DNA of 64,000 bases from Pseudomonas grimontii (GTDB lineage Bacteria; Pseudomonadota; Gammaproteobacteria; Pseudomonadales; Pseudomonadaceae). Location of the stretch: the NCBI RefSeq assembly GCF_007858185.1, contig NZ_VFES01000012.1, forward strand, positions 124,001 to 188,000, written 5' to 3'. Positions 9,535 to 20,970 of this stretch are shown here, piece by piece (within the stretch, counting starts at the first letter, position 1; the number at the start of each line of letters is the position of its first letter). A model generated the notes under the pieces. It made no database searches. It was given only the letters and a program-made list of their open reading frames with translations, and was not told the DNA's origin. The position numbers were made by a program, and so were the translations under genes.

Positions 9535-11463
9535 ATGCGCAGTCGCCTTTTCAACTTTTTATCTTGTCTGCTTCTTTCTGCCACCGCCGCTCAATCCGCC
9601 CAGGCCGTGGACCTCACCACCCAACGTCAATATTACGATGAAGCCAAACGCGCCCTGGCCAAGGGCGATACAGGCCCCTACATGCAATACAGCCAGGCCC
9701 TGGCCGACTACCCGCTGACGCCCTACCTGGCCTACGACGAACTGACCGCCCGGTTGAAGACCGCCAGCAACGAGGAAATCGAACAATTCCTCGCCAAAAA
9801 CGGCGACCTGCCCCAGGCCAACTGGATGAAACTGCGTTGGTTACGCTGGTTGGCCGACCGTGGCGACTGGCAGACCTTTGAAAAGTACTACGACCCCAAG
9901 CTCAATTTCGTCGAGCTGGACTGCCTGCATGGCCAGTTCCAGCTGACCCACAACTTGAAAGCTGAAGGCTACAAGACCGCCGAAAAACTCTGGATGACCG
10001 GCAAATCCCAGCCGACCGCCTGTGATGCCACCTTCGGCCAATGGGCGGCCGACGGCCAACTCACCGAACAAAAAATCTGGGACCGCACCAAACTCGCCGC
10101 CGAAGCACGCAACTACGCGCTGGCCAACAGCCTGGTAAAAACCCTGCCGACGTTGAGTGCCCAGGGTCGTTTGATGGTGGACGTGGCGCAAAAGCCCGAC
10201 ATGCTCAGCGACCCGTCGCGCTTCCTGCCGGCCACCGAGGCGATGTCTGACGCCGTCGGCCTGGGCCTGCGCCGTCTGGCACGCCAGGATCCGGACAAAG
10301 CCATGGCCCTGCTCGACGGTTATGCCAGCAGCATGCACTTCTCCCGTGACGAAAAAGTGGCAATCGCCCGTGAAATCGGCCTGACCCTGGCCAAGCGCTT
10401 CGACCCGCGCGCACTTGAGGTGATGACCAAATACGACCCCGAGTTGCGCGACAACACTGTGTCCGAATGGCGCCTGCGCCTGCTGTTGCGCCTGGCCCGC
10501 TGGGAAGATGCCTACCAACTGACGCGAAAACTCCCGCAGGATTTGGCCACCACCAACCGCTGGCGCTACTGGCAGGCCCGCAGCCTGGAACTGGCCGAGC
10601 CGAAAAACCCGCAAGCCCTGGTACTGTACAAAAACCTGTCACGAGAGCGTGATTTCTACGGTTTCCTCGCCGCAGATCGCTCCAAAGCGCCGTACCAGTT
10701 GAACAACAAGCCGCTGGTAATGAGCCAGGCGCTGGTCAACAAGGTGCGTAACACCCCCGGCGTGCGGCGTGCCCTTGAGTTTTATGCGCGTGGCCAAGTG
10801 GTGGATGGTCGCCGCGAGTGGTACCACGTCAGCCGTCACTTCAACCGTGACGAAATGGTCGCCCAGGCCAAGCTGGCCTACGACATGAAATGGTACTTCC
10901 CGGCGATCCGCACCATAAGCCAGGCGCAGTACTGGGATGACCTGGACATCCGTTTCCCGATGGCCCACCGCGACACCCTGGTGCGCGAAGCCAAGGTGCG
11001 TGGCCTGCATTCCAGCTGGGTATTCGCAATCACCCGCCAGGAAAGTGCCTTCATGGACGACGCCCGCTCCGGCGTCGGCGCCAGCGGCCTGATGCAACTG
11101 ATGCCCGGCACCGCCAAGGACACCGCACGCAAGTTCAGCATCCCCCTGGCCTCACCGGCCCAGGTGCTGGACCCGGACAAAAACATCCAGCTCGGCGCCG
11201 CTTACCTGAGCCAGGTGCACAGCCAGTTCAATGGCAACCGCGTTCTCGCCTCCGCCGCCTACAACGCCGGCCCCGGCCGCGTGCGCCAATGGCTGCGCGG
11301 CGCCGACCACCTGAGCTTCGACGTGTGGGTGGAAAGCATCCCGTTCGACGAAACCCGCCAGTATGTGCAGAACGTGCTGTCTTATTCGGTGATCTACGGG
11401 CAGAAGCTCAACTCGCCACAGCCACTAGTGGATTGGCATGAGCGGTATTTTGACGACCAATGA
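9535..11463 (+). CDS. slt: Soluble lytic murein transglycosylase Slt
   Basis: Periplasmic exo-lytic transglycosylase of 642 residues that cleaves the MurNAc-GlcNAc bond of peptidoglycan to 1,6-anhydro products. It has a signal peptide (MRSRLFNFLSCLLLSATAAQ, cut near AQA), a long helical U-domain, then the catalytic SLT domain from about residue 480. Key motifs are AITRQESAFMDDARSGVGAS (catalytic Glu in RQES), GLMQLMPGTA and NIQLGAAYLS, plus AYNAGPGRV. The ATG at 9535 gives a proper signal peptide; the earlier in-frame ATG at 9487 would add 16 residues before it. Confidence 0.95.
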   Translation: MRSRLFNFLSCLLLSATAAQSAQAVDLTTQRQYYDEAKRALAKGDTGPYMQYSQALADYPLTPYLAYDELTARLKTASNEEIEQFLAKNGDLPQANWMKLRWLRWLADRGDWQTFEKYYDPKLNFVELDCLHGQFQLTHNLKAEGYKTAEKLWMTGKSQPTACDATFGQWAADGQLTEQKIWDRTKLAAEARNYALANSLVKTLPTLSAQGRLMVDVAQKPDMLSDPSRFLPATEAMSDAVGLGLRRLARQDPDKAMALLDGYASSMHFSRDEKVAIAREIGLTLAKRFDPRALEVMTKYDPELRDNTVSEWRLRLLLRLARWEDAYQLTRKLPQDLATTNRWRYWQARSLELAEPKNPQALVLYKNLSRERDFYGFLAADRSKAPYQLNNKPLVMSQALVNKVRNTPGVRRALEFYARGQVVDGRREWYHVSRHFNRDEMVAQAKLAYDMKWYFPAIRTISQAQYWDDLDIRFPMAHRDTLVREAKVRGLHSSWVFAITRQESAFMDDARSGVGASGLMQLMPGTAKDTARKFSIPLASPAQVLDPDKNIQLGAAYLSQVHSQFNGNRVLASAAYNAGPGRVRQWLRGADHLSFDVWVESIPFDETRQYVQNVLSYSVIYGQKLNSPQPLVDWHERYFDDQ

Positions 11464-11476
11464 CGCACCACATCCC

Positions 11477-11616
11477 TGTGGCGAGCGGGCTTGCCCCGCG
11501 TTGGAGTGCGAAGCGTTCCTGAGCCAGTCGTTGCGGTGCAACTGATAGTTTTTGGGGGGCTGCTACGCAGCCCAACGCGGGGCAAGCCCGCTCGCCACAA
11601 CAAGCCCGCTCGCCAC
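11477..11616. repeat. Second REP-type palindrome with extra partial arm
   Basis: Arms 11477-11504 (TGTGGCGAGCGGGCTTGCCC and on) and 11572-11599 are exact 28-base reverse complements. A truncated copy of the right arm follows at 11600-11616, so the element looks partly duplicated. It sits between the convergent slt and exporter genes. The same core recurs inside the composite element at 57249-57405. Confidence 0.85.
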
Positions 11617-11626
11617 ATAGATCGTG

Positions 11627-13405
11627 CTAGGCCTGGTTTTTTGCAACCTCTGCGGCGTCGCTGAACTGCAACGCCGCCAACCGCGCATACAGCGGGTTGC
11701 TCGCAATCAACTGCTGGTGCGTGCCCACCGCCACCAGCTTGCCCTGGTCCATTACCGCAATCCGGTCCGCATGCTTTACGGTCGCCAAACGGTGGGCGAT
11801 GACGAGCGTGGTGCGCCCTTGCATCAACTGCGGCAACGCTTGCTGGATCAGGTGTTCACTCTGGGCATCCAGGGCGCTGGTAGCCTCGTCCAACAGCAGG
11901 ATCGGCGCGTCTACCAGCAACGCACGGGCAATCGCCAGGCGTTGGCGTTGGCCGCCGGAGAGGCCCATGCCGCCGTCGCCGAGGTGGGTCTGGTAGCCGT
12001 CGGGCATTTGCAGGATGAAATCGTGGGCGTGGGCGATGCGGGCGGCGGCTTCGACTTGCTCGCGAGTGGCCGTTGGGTTGCCGTAACGGATGTTCTCCTC
12101 GACGCTGCCGAAAAACAGCGCCGGGCTCTGGGACACCAGGGCGAAGTGGCGACGCAGGTCCAGCGGATCAAGATCGGTCAACGCCTGGCCTTCAAGCAGG
12201 ATGCGGCCTTGCTGGGGGTCGTAGAAGCGCAGCAACAGGTCGAAAATCGTCGACTTGCCCGCGCCGGACGGGCCCACCAGCGCCAGGGTTTCGCCGGCGT
12301 TGATGGTCAGGCTCAAGCCGTCGATGGCATAGCTGTCCGGCCGTGAAGGGTAGGAAAAGCGCAGGTTCTGCAGCTCCATGCGACCGCTGACGCGCGCCGG
12401 CAACTGCACGCTGCCCGTGGCCGGCGCCTGAATATCGTTGCTCGACTGCAACAGTTCACCAATGCGCTCCGCGGCACCGGCGGCACGTTGCAGTTCACCG
12501 AGGACTTCGCTCAGGGTACCGACGGCGCTGCCGACGATCAGGCTGTAGAACACAAACGCGGCCAACTCGCCGCCGGAAATGCGCCCGCTGATCACGTCCA
12601 TGCCTCCGACCCAGAGCATCACGCCCACAGCCCCCAGCACCAGCATGATCACCAGGGTGATCAACCAGGCACGCTGGGCGATGCGTTTGCGTGCAGTGGT
12701 GAAGGCCTCTTCAACGGTTACGGCAAAGCGCTGCTCGTCCTGCACCTGGTGGTTATAGGCTTGCACGGTCTTGATCTGGCCGAGGGTCTCGGACACGTAG
12801 CTGCCTACATCGGCAATACGGTCCTGGCTCTGGCGCGACAAACTGCGTACGCGGCGGCCGAAGATCAGGATCGGCGCCAACACCAGCGGCAGCGCCACCA
12901 CCACGATGCTGGTGAGCTTGGGGTTGGTGATGAATAACAGCACGATGCCGCCGATCACCATCAAGGCATTGCGCAGGAACAGCGACAGCGACGAGCCGAT
13001 CACCGATTGCAGCAAGGTGGTGTCGGTGGTCAGCCGTGATTGGATTTCCGAACTGCGATTGTTCTCGTAGAAACCCGGGTGCAGGTAGATCAGGTGGTTG
13101 AAAACCTGCCGGCGAATGTCCGCCACCACCCGTTCACCGATCCACGACACCAGGTAAAACCGCGCAAACGTGCCCACGGCCAAGCCCAGCACCAACACCA
13201 TGAACAGGCCGATGGACTGGTTGAGCAGGTGCGGCGACTGGGTCATGAAGCCCTGGTCCACCAGCAGGCGAATGCCCTGGCCCATCGACAAGGTGATGCC
13301 GGCGGTGACGATCAGCGCCACCAAAGCACCCAGTGCCTGCCAGCGATAGGGCGCGATAAAGCGACTGGCCAGGCGAATCGCGCGGCGTTGACGGACTGAG
13401 AACAT
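11627..13405 (-). CDS. ABC exporter, MsbA-like half transporter
   Basis: An inner-membrane exporter of 592 residues, transmembrane domain first and ATPase last. Six hydrophobic segments fall within about residues 20-290, including the pair around ALGALVALIVTAGITL and LITLVIMLVLGAVGVML. The ATPase has Walker A GPSGAGKST, signature LSGGQRQRLAIARAL, Walker B ILLLDEATSALD and H-loop VIAHRLATV, all intact. Substrate cannot be told; relatives are called MsbA-like lipid or drug exporters. The ATG at 13405 (MFSVRQRRA) is chosen for the AGGTGA eight bases upstream; in-frame starts at 13414 and 13501 are less likely. Confidence 0.9.
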   Translation of the reverse strand: MFSVRQRRAIRLASRFIAPYRWQALGALVALIVTAGITLSMGQGIRLLVDQGFMTQSPHLLNQSIGLFMVLVLGLAVGTFARFYLVSWIGERVVADIRRQVFNHLIYLHPGFYENNRSSEIQSRLTTDTTLLQSVIGSSLSLFLRNALMVIGGIVLLFITNPKLTSIVVVALPLVLAPILIFGRRVRSLSRQSQDRIADVGSYVSETLGQIKTVQAYNHQVQDEQRFAVTVEEAFTTARKRIAQRAWLITLVIMLVLGAVGVMLWVGGMDVISGRISGGELAAFVFYSLIVGSAVGTLSEVLGELQRAAGAAERIGELLQSSNDIQAPATGSVQLPARVSGRMELQNLRFSYPSRPDSYAIDGLSLTINAGETLALVGPSGAGKSTIFDLLLRFYDPQQGRILLEGQALTDLDPLDLRRHFALVSQSPALFFGSVEENIRYGNPTATREQVEAAARIAHAHDFILQMPDGYQTHLGDGGMGLSGGQRQRLAIARALLVDAPILLLDEATSALDAQSEHLIQQALPQLMQGRTTLVIAHRLATVKHADRIAVMDQGKLVAVGTHQQLIASNPLYARLAALQFSDAAEVAKNQA

Positions 13406-13662
13406 GAGGGGCATCACCTGATCGGAAAGGGTTGGTACCTGACCCTGCTTACATGGGGGGAACTTGGGCGAATAACAATGAGTCAGGTTAATTATGCCCA
13501 CCGATGCTGACCCCTAGAGGCTATCGGTCTAACGCCCGGCTGGAAATCCGTAACGGTTTCTGGTGGACTGGACGTTCGAACCGGTGATCTCGTAAGGAGT
13601 TGTAACAGCGCGGTCACTCGGGGGTTATACAGTAGGTACACAACCTGATGAGGAGACAGGCC

Positions 13663-13836
13663 ATGACCTTGCAAAATAGCAGCGATGCCAAGATTGAAGT
13701 AATCCGCCAACCGCAGCACTTGCCTTGCTCCGTGATCGACGCACAGGGCCGCGAAGTGCAGATTACCGAAGAGATGATCCAGCAAGCGTGCCGCGAGCTG
13801 GAACAGCGACTGGTCAAGCCTGCCCAGCAAGGCTGA
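13663..13836 (+). CDS. Small conserved Pseudomonas protein (PA1571-like)
   Basis: A 57-residue protein beginning MTLQNSSDAKIEVIRQ and ending EQRLVKPAQQG. It is rich in Gln/Glu and has a predicted C-terminal helix (EEMIQQACRELEQRL). It resembles short Pseudomonas proteins filed as PA1571-like; this assignment is from memory. AGGAG eight bases before the ATG and a strong terminator 20 bases after the stop make it a real single-gene transcript. Function unknown. Confidence 0.75.
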   Translation: MTLQNSSDAKIEVIRQPQHLPCSVIDAQGREVQITEEMIQQACRELEQRLVKPAQQG

Positions 13837-13855
13837 AGGGCCCACGCTCTTTCAA

Positions 13856-13881
13856 ACCCGGCCCAGGTGGCCGGGTTTTTT
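13856..13881 (+). terminator. Rho-independent terminator
   Basis: Perfect 8-bp stem ACCCGGCC/GGCCGGGT (13856-13863 with 13869-13876), 5-base loop, then a T run to 13881. It ends the small gene at 13663 and sits just before the convergent pdxB stop. Confidence 0.92.
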
Positions 13882-13890
13882 ATTCGGTGT

Positions 13891-15036
13891 TTAAACGGTT
13901 GCCGCGCCCAATGCGGACACGATGCTCGCCAACACCGCCGACTCCCCGTTCACAATGCGCACCTTCAAGCCATCGATTTCACGACGCTCCGGATAATGCT
14001 TGCGCAGCAGGTCGAACGCCTTGCGTTGTTCTTCGACGCTGCCCACCAGGCTGCGGCGGAAATCCGCATCATCACGGCGCGGGTCGTACACGCTGCGGCA
14101 CAACGTCGCCAGCGCCCAGGCCGGGTCGGTCGAGGCGTTCAAGTGCACCTCGGCCAGCCACGGTTGCGGCAACAAGTCACTCAGCTGAATGCTCTGTTCC
14201 TGGCCCAGGTGCGCGCAGAACGCCTGATAGATCTGCGCCGTACCGCGCTGCTTGCCGTCAAGGCTGTAGCCGGCGATATGCGGGGTGGCCAACACACACA
14301 GGTCGGCCAGGTCGACGTCCACCTCGGGCTCGCCTTCCCACACGTCCAGCACCGCTTGCAGGTCTTCGCGCGCAAGCAGCACGTCGCGCAGGGCGGCGTT
14401 GTCGACCACCGGGCCACGGCTGGCATTGATCAGCCAGGTACCGGGATTGAGGCGGCTGAGGCGGTCGCGATCAAACAGATGCCAGGTGGAACCATTGCCG
14501 GATTTGGTCAACGGCGTGTGCAGGCTGATCACATCGCATTGCTCGATGATCTGCTCGAGGCTGACGTAATCGCCGTCTTCGGCGATCTGTCGCGGCGGGT
14601 CGCACACCAGCACCTTCCAGCCCAGGCCCTTGAGCACTTCGATCAGTCGCCCGCCCACTTCACCGGCGCCGACCACGCCATAGGTGCGCTGATTGAGGTC
14701 GGCGCCTTCGATCTCGGCCAGGGTTTGCAGGCTGCCCAGCACATAGTCCACCACGCCACGGGCATTGCAGCCGGGAGCGCTGGACCACTGGATACCGGCC
14801 TGCTTGAAGTACTCGAGGTCGAGGTGGTCGGTGCCGATGGTGCAGGTGCCGACAAAACGCACCTTCGTGCCGTCCAGCAGGGCGCGGTTGACGTTGGTCA
14901 CCGAGCGCACCAGCAGTACATCGGCCTGTTCAACCGTCGCGCGGTCGATGGAACGGCCGGACACTCGGCGAATCTCGCCAAATCCTTGGAAGAACTCATC
15001 GAGCAGCGGGATATTTTCGTCGGCAACAATCAGCAT
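13891..15036 (-). CDS. pdxB: 4-phosphoerythronate dehydrogenase PdxB
   Basis: Cytoplasmic NAD-dependent dehydrogenase oxidising 4-phosphoerythronate in the DXP-dependent pyridoxal phosphate pathway. 381 residues. It starts MLIVADENIPLLDEFFQGFG, a PdxB hallmark, and has the Rossmann motif GVVGAGEVGGRL, the Arg-containing strand INASRGPVVDN, the Glu of WEGEPEVD and the His of TPHIAGYSLDGKQRG. The C-terminal PdxB dimerisation domain fills the rest. The ATG at 15036 is preferred over an in-frame start 16 codons upstream. Divergent from the MATE gene. Confidence 0.95.
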   Translation of the reverse strand: MLIVADENIPLLDEFFQGFGEIRRVSGRSIDRATVEQADVLLVRSVTNVNRALLDGTKVRFVGTCTIGTDHLDLEYFKQAGIQWSSAPGCNARGVVDYVLGSLQTLAEIEGADLNQRTYGVVGAGEVGGRLIEVLKGLGWKVLVCDPPRQIAEDGDYVSLEQIIEQCDVISLHTPLTKSGNGSTWHLFDRDRLSRLNPGTWLINASRGPVVDNAALRDVLLAREDLQAVLDVWEGEPEVDVDLADLCVLATPHIAGYSLDGKQRGTAQIYQAFCAHLGQEQSIQLSDLLPQPWLAEVHLNASTDPAWALATLCRSVYDPRRDDADFRRSLVGSVEEQRKAFDLLRKHYPERREIDGLKVRIVNGESAVLASIVSALGAATV

Positions 15037-15082
15037 GGCAGGCTCCTTTGGCGGATCAGCAGTGTACAGGGATGCGGTCACC

Positions 15083-15095
15083 AATGTGGGAGGGG
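15083..15095 (+). repeat. Solitary REP arm
   Basis: The 13 bases AATGTGGGAGGGG match the outer arm of the REP palindromes elsewhere in the window but have no partner nearby. Probably a remnant of a degraded element between pdxB and the MATE gene. Confidence 0.5.
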
Positions 15096-15205
15096 CGATA
15101 GCCTGGCAGGTCGCTTACAAATCGCTAACACAGGTTTTTTCCTGACTGTTGCGTCAAGGCGTAGAATCCGCCGGCCTTGCGCCCTTCTCTACTGGACACC
15201 CGTAC

Positions 15206-16600
15206 GTGAACACTGCCACTGCCCCCCTTACCCGCCCCGCCCGCATCAGCCGGGAAGTGGGCGGCCTGATGACACTCGCGCTGCCGATCATGATCGGCCA
15301 ACTGGCAACCACCTTCATGAGTTTTGTCGATGCGGTGATGGCCGGCCGCGTCAGTCCCCAGGACCTGGCGGCGGTGGGCCTGGGCAACTCGATCTGGATT
15401 CCGGTGTACCTGCTGATGACCGGTACGTTGCTGGCCACCACGCCGAAAGTCGCCCAACGCTACGGTGCGGGCCACTACGGCGAAATCGGGCCGTTGGTGC
15501 GTCAGTCACTGTGGCTGGCCGTGGTGGTCGGCATCATCGGCTCGCTGCTGCTGCTCTGCGCCGAGCCGATCCTGCATGCGATGAAGGTTGAACCCGAGCT
15601 TATCGCCCCCACCATGGGCTACCTGCATGGCATCGCCGCAGGGATGCCGGCCGTTGCCCTGTATTACGTGCTGCGCTGTTTCAGCGACGGCCTGGGCCGC
15701 ACCCTGCCCAGCATGGCCATGGGCCTGTGCGGGCTGGCGCTGAATGTCCCGCTGAACTACATCTTCATCTACGGCCACCTGGGCTTACCGGCCATGGGCG
15801 GCGTGGGCTGCGGCTGGGCCACGGCGATTGCGATGTGGGTGATGATGCTCGGCATGGCCGCCTGGACCCGCTGGGGGGCGGCCTACCAAAGCAGTGAACT
15901 GTTCAAGCGCTTCGACTGGCCACAGTGGTCGGTGATCAAGCGCGTCTTGGGGATTGGCCTACCGATCGGCATCGCGATCTTTGCCGAATCGAGCATCTTT
16001 GCCGTCATCGCCCTGCTGCTCGGCAGCCTGGGCGCCACCGTTGTGTCGGGGCACCAGATCGCGCTGAACGTCAGCTCACTGGTGTTCATGATTCCCTACT
16101 CCCTGAGCATGGCCGTCACCGTGCGCGTCGGCCAGGCCCTGGGGCGTGGCGAGGCGCGTGAAGCACGCTTCGCCGCCGGGGTCGGCATGGGCACGGCGCT
16201 GGCGTACGCCTGCCTGTCCTGCAGCCTGATGCTGGTGTTTCGCGAGCAGATTGCGGCGATCTACACCCCGGACCCCATCGTCATCCACCTGGCATCGACG
16301 CTGATCGTGTTTTCAGCGCTGTTCCAGTTCAGTGACTCGATCCAGGTCACCGCCGCCGGCGCCCTGCGTGGCTACCAGGACACCCGCGTGACCATGGTGC
16401 TGACCCTGTTTGCCTATTGGGGCGTGGGGCTGCCGGTGGGTTACGCCCTGGGGCTGACCCACTGGCTGGGCGAACCCAGCGGCCCGAGCGGTTTGTGGCA
16501 AGGGCTGATCGTGGGGTTGAGCTGTGCGGCGGGGATGCTGCTGGTGCGCCTGGCGCGCAGTGCACGCCGGCGCATTCGCCTGGAGAAGGCGCGGGGTTAA
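15206..16600 (+). CDS. MATE family multidrug efflux transporter, NorM/PmpM-like
   Basis: A 464-residue inner-membrane protein with about 12 hydrophobic segments in two MatE repeats. The first repeat opens with LALPIMIGQLATTFMSFVDA and MAGRVSPQDLAAVGLGNSIW; the second has GLPIGIAIFAESSIF. These are NorM-type pumps exporting cationic drugs with Na+ or H+. The GTG at 15206 (VNTATAPLTRPARI) is preferred because it matches known NorM N-termini in Pseudomonas; the upstream ATG at 15149 adds an unlikely tail. The stop overlaps the convergent tusA stop by 4 bases. Confidence 0.92.
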   Translation: MNTATAPLTRPARISREVGGLMTLALPIMIGQLATTFMSFVDAVMAGRVSPQDLAAVGLGNSIWIPVYLLMTGTLLATTPKVAQRYGAGHYGEIGPLVRQSLWLAVVVGIIGSLLLLCAEPILHAMKVEPELIAPTMGYLHGIAAGMPAVALYYVLRCFSDGLGRTLPSMAMGLCGLALNVPLNYIFIYGHLGLPAMGGVGCGWATAIAMWVMMLGMAAWTRWGAAYQSSELFKRFDWPQWSVIKRVLGIGLPIGIAIFAESSIFAVIALLLGSLGATVVSGHQIALNVSSLVFMIPYSLSMAVTVRVGQALGRGEAREARFAAGVGMGTALAYACLSCSLMLVFREQIAAIYTPDPIVIHLASTLIVFSALFQFSDSIQVTAAGALRGYQDTRVTMVLTLFAYWGVGLPVGYALGLTHWLGEPSGPSGLWQGLIVGLSCAAGMLLVRLARSARRRIRLEKARG

Positions 16601-16848
16601 TCGGCCTTTTTGCGGATCCAGTACAAGTACGTACCGGCCTGCTCCTGCTGATCCACCAGTTCATGGTCAAGGAACACGCAGAACTTGGGAATATCGCGGC
16701 GCGTTGACGGGTCGGTCGCGATCACCTTGAGCAAGCCGCCGGGCGGCAGGTCGCGGATGTGCTGGTGCAGCATCATCACCGGCTCAGGGCAGTTGAGGCC
16801 CGTTGCGTCGAGGGTGCCGTCAACGGCGGTGTCGAAAATATCGCTCAT
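16597..16848 (-). CDS. tusA: Sulfur carrier protein TusA
   Basis: An 83-residue SirA/TusA protein. It accepts persulfide sulfur from IscS and passes it to the TusBCD relay for 2-thiouridine at tRNA wobble position 34. The single conserved motif LDATGLNCPEPVMMLH holds the active cysteine, and the Arg/Asp strand DPSTRRDIPKFC follows. It lies 27 bases after rlmM on the same strand, so the two RNA-modification genes likely share a transcript. Confidence 0.95.
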   Translation of the reverse strand: MSDIFDTAVDGTLDATGLNCPEPVMMLHQHIRDLPPGGLLKVIATDPSTRRDIPKFCVFLDHELVDQQEQAGTYLYWIRKKAD

Positions 16849-16875
16849 TGTCTACTCCTGAAACCGGCGCCCAGT

Positions 16876-17952
16876 TTAGCGGGCCTTGGTTTTCTTCACA
16901 TCCACCAGCCGACGCAGGTGGCAGGTCACTTCTTCACGGTCGTGATACAGCTGCTTGCAGCCGATCTCCACCCGAATGCCGCGCGCCTTGAAACCGTCTT
17001 CGATACGTTCCAGCAGGCGCTTGACCTCGGCGTAACGCTGTTTCATCGGCAGCTTCAGGTTCACCACCGCCTCGCGGCAGTACCCTTCGCCGATCCAGGT
17101 TTCCAGCAGCGCCGCGTTGCGCGCCGGCTTTTCGACGATGTCGCACACCATCCAGTCCACCGGCTGCTTGGGCACGAAGGTAAAGCCGTCGGCCATCAGG
17201 TGCTGCACCAGGCCGGTGTCCATCAGGCTTTCGGCCATGGGGCCGTTGTCGATGGCGGTCACCAGCATGCCACGGTTGACCAACTGCCAGGTCCAGCCAC
17301 CAGGGGCCGCGCCCAGATCGACGCCGGTCATGTCGCCATGCAGGCGCTCATCCCACTGATCGCGGGGGATAAAGTGGTGCCAGGCCTCTTCCAGCTTCAG
17401 GGTCGAGCGGCTGGGCGCGTCCCGAGGGAATTTCAGGCGTGGGATGCCCATCGGCCACATCGCCGAGTTATTCGACTCGGCCAGGCCCATGAACACTTCG
17501 CGGCCGCTTTTGAAGGTCAACAGCAGGCGCGGCTTGCTCGGGTCGTCCACCAGCTTGCCGGCGTTCAACAAGGCTTTGCGCAGGTGCACTTCGAATTTCT
17601 TGCAGAAGTTCGAGAGTTCCTTGCCGTCATTGGTGTCGACCATCTCCAGCCACAGGCTGCCGCACACCGGGAACTCACGCAGGTGAGCGAGGATCACGCT
17701 GATACGATCGGTTTCCGGCAGGTCGATAAACACCCCGCGCGCCCACTGCCGCGGGAAGATCAGCTCGGCAAAGCGCTGGCCGTGCATCAGGCGCTGAGCG
17801 CCGTCTTCTTCGGTGCAGACAAATTCGGCGCAGGCGCTGCCCGTCTTGGCCTTGGCGTAGCCGGAAACGTTCAGGCGCGCGGCGTGTTCCGCGATCTCGG
17901 AACAGACTTCGCCCTCAAACCCCGGGCGGCAGTGCATAAAAAGGGTGTTCAT
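16876..17952 (-). CDS. rlmM: 23S rRNA 2'-O-methyltransferase RlmM
   Basis: 358 residues, the family length. SAM-dependent methyltransferase for C2498 of 23S rRNA. It has an N-terminal THUMP-like domain (MNTLFMHCRPGFEGEVCSEI) and a C-terminal Rossmann fold with GVDLGAAPGGWTWQLVNRGM, the SAM site also found in RrmJ/FtsJ relatives. The K-D-K-E set is represented by MVCDIVEKP and NLKLPMKQRY. First gene of the rlmM-tusA pair. Confidence 0.95.
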   Translation of the reverse strand: MNTLFMHCRPGFEGEVCSEIAEHAARLNVSGYAKAKTGSACAEFVCTEEDGAQRLMHGQRFAELIFPRQWARGVFIDLPETDRISVILAHLREFPVCGSLWLEMVDTNDGKELSNFCKKFEVHLRKALLNAGKLVDDPSKPRLLLTFKSGREVFMGLAESNNSAMWPMGIPRLKFPRDAPSRSTLKLEEAWHHFIPRDQWDERLHGDMTGVDLGAAPGGWTWQLVNRGMLVTAIDNGPMAESLMDTGLVQHLMADGFTFVPKQPVDWMVCDIVEKPARNAALLETWIGEGYCREAVVNLKLPMKQRYAEVKRLLERIEDGFKARGIRVEIGCKQLYHDREEVTCHLRRLVDVKKTKAR

Positions 17953-18148
17953 CGACTCTCCTGGTGACTCAACTGACGTTGCGCTATCGCAATGCCTGTC
18001 ATGAAAACGCGCGCATGATAGCCGAGTTCGGAACCTTGGTTCTGTCCATAGAGTCCAGTAATTAGCCAGCTACTGAAAACAGCGCTAGTTTGAACGCTCT
18101 GTTCGTCCCGTCAGGTCCGTAGCCGTGCGGACCATAAGGAGTCATGTA

Positions 18149-20890
<2,742 letters not shown>

Positions 20891-20902
20891 AGGAGAGCTT
20901 TA

Positions 20903-20967
20903 AGTTACAAGCTTCAAGCTGCAAGTGAGGTGTCAACTTGTAGCTTGTAGCTTGAAACCTGCAGCTG
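20903..20967. repeat. Imperfect palindrome, AGCTTCAAGCTGCAAG family
   Basis: Left arm TTACAAGCTTCAAGCTGCAAG (approximate 20905-20925) faces a right arm rich in CTTGTAGCTTGTAGCTTGAA. It lies between the convergent acnA and lpxO genes. The same word family recurs at 43366-43439, so this is a second class of dispersed intergenic repeat. Confidence 0.7.
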
Positions 20968-20970
20968 TTT

